This document shows, one piece after another, positions 6,220 to 6,341 of a stretch of DNA of 6,341 nt (the stretch's first letter is position 1; every line of letters starts with the position of its first letter). The stretch is taken from contig DAOUPY010000095.1 of assembly GCA_030625925.1 (NCBI GenBank), positions 1 through 6,341 of the forward strand. Reading direction: 5' to 3'. The position numbers and the translations under genes were made by a program. This stretch comes from Fusobacteriaceae bacterium. GTDB lineage: Bacteria; Fusobacteriota; Fusobacteriia; Fusobacteriales; Fusobacteriaceae. The notes under the pieces were generated by a model. The model searched no databases. It was not told where the DNA came from and saw only the letters and a list, made by a program, of their open reading frames with translations.

Positions 6220-6298
6220 ATTAGTATTTATTTATTATATTGACATATTACTTTTTTAAGTGTGCCAACTCAGAAAGTTTTCTTTTTTTAATCAAAAT

Positions 6299-6338
6299 AA
6301 GGATTTCAGAATATATATATATATATTCTGAAATCCTT
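6299..6338. terminator. 40-bp perfect palindrome, probable bidirectional terminator
   Basis: Each arm is 20 bases (6299-6318 and 6319-6338). The outer 12 pairs, beginning AAGGATTTCAGA, include G-C pairs; the inner part is a 16-base alternating A/T tract (6311-6326). As RNA it would fold to a long hairpin. On the minus strand it would run into a U-rich stretch, since the + strand before it is A-rich with a T run at 6282-6289. On the plus strand it ends in TTTAA at the window edge. It may terminate a convergent minus-strand gene lying just outside the window. Confidence 0.6.
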
Positions 6339-6341
6339 TAA

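Larger units (their letters stand above)
6026..6341. other. Gene-free tail rich in hairpins (316 bp)
   Basis: No open reading frame of useful length or RNA gene is seen on either strand. In order it holds a weak hairpin right after the stop (CTTCC 6031-6035 with GGAAG 6049-6053, 13-base loop, no T tail), a 6-bp hairpin AAACTA/TAGTTT (6087-6101), the main intrinsic terminator (6102-6155), a pure A/T inverted repeat (6194-6219) and a 40-bp perfect palindrome (6299-6338). A TTGACA at 6240-6245 lacks a -10 partner. The pattern fits a boundary between transcription units. Confidence 0.6.

Noticed and set aside
6240..6268. Promoter with consensus TTGACA at 6240-6245
   Set aside because: The hexamer 17 bases downstream is TGCCAA, with no resemblance to a -10, and no gene follows within the window.
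1..6341. A novel multi-gene system formed by the five genes
   Set aside because: The genes belong to well-known unrelated families. Only TRIC and yigZ are closely spaced; the others are separated by long spacers or by a terminator and a separate promoter.

Overview
The window reads as an ordinary chromosomal stretch from a low-G+C anaerobe-type bacterium. It is A+T-rich, its codons favour A/T third positions (AAA, ATA, TTA, AGA), and its ribosome-binding sites are strong AGGAGG-like purine runs. The codon use, protein style and small compact families resemble Fusobacteriota of the Ilyobacter/Propionigenium/Psychrilyobacter type. A Firmicute cannot be excluded from sequence alone. All five genes are on the + strand.

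Layout: (1) positions 1-1620, a ComEC/Rec2-type DNA-uptake channel, probably cut at its 5' end by the window edge. Its C-terminal metallo-beta-lactamase-like region is shrunken and has no metal ligands. (2) 1621-1902, a spacer with nested inverted repeats that looks like a dispersed intergenic repeat. (3) 1903-2643, a site-2-type (M50) membrane zinc protease. (4) 2644-2978, an A+T-rich spacer with no gene, holding an apparent partial copy of the repeat tail, a 13-bp tandem duplication and a possible -10 box. (5) 2979-3578 and 3590-4162, a two-gene unit: a TRIC/UPF0126 seven-helix membrane protein and a YigZ/IMPACT-family protein, 11 bp apart and closed by a hairpin terminator that starts in the yigZ stop codon. 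(6) 4233-4261, the best promoter in the window, followed by 4298-6025, an alpha-D-phosphohexomutase (phosphoglucomutase/phosphomannomutase) with all four signature loops. (7) 6026-6341, a gene-free tail with a very strong intrinsic terminator, an A/T-only inverted repeat and a 40-bp perfect palindrome at the right edge.

The genes do not form one pathway. They are separate housekeeping or cell-envelope functions (DNA uptake, intramembrane proteolysis, small-solute or cation permeation, an uncharacterised conserved cytosolic protein, sugar-phosphate metabolism). Only the TRIC and YigZ genes look co-transcribed. I see no defence system, CRISPR array, insertion sequence, tRNA or rRNA, and no convincing undescribed multi-gene system. 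The points most worth a second look are the degenerate ComEC C-terminus, the structured repeat around 1650-1866 with its echo at 2661-2681, and the 40-bp palindrome at the right edge.
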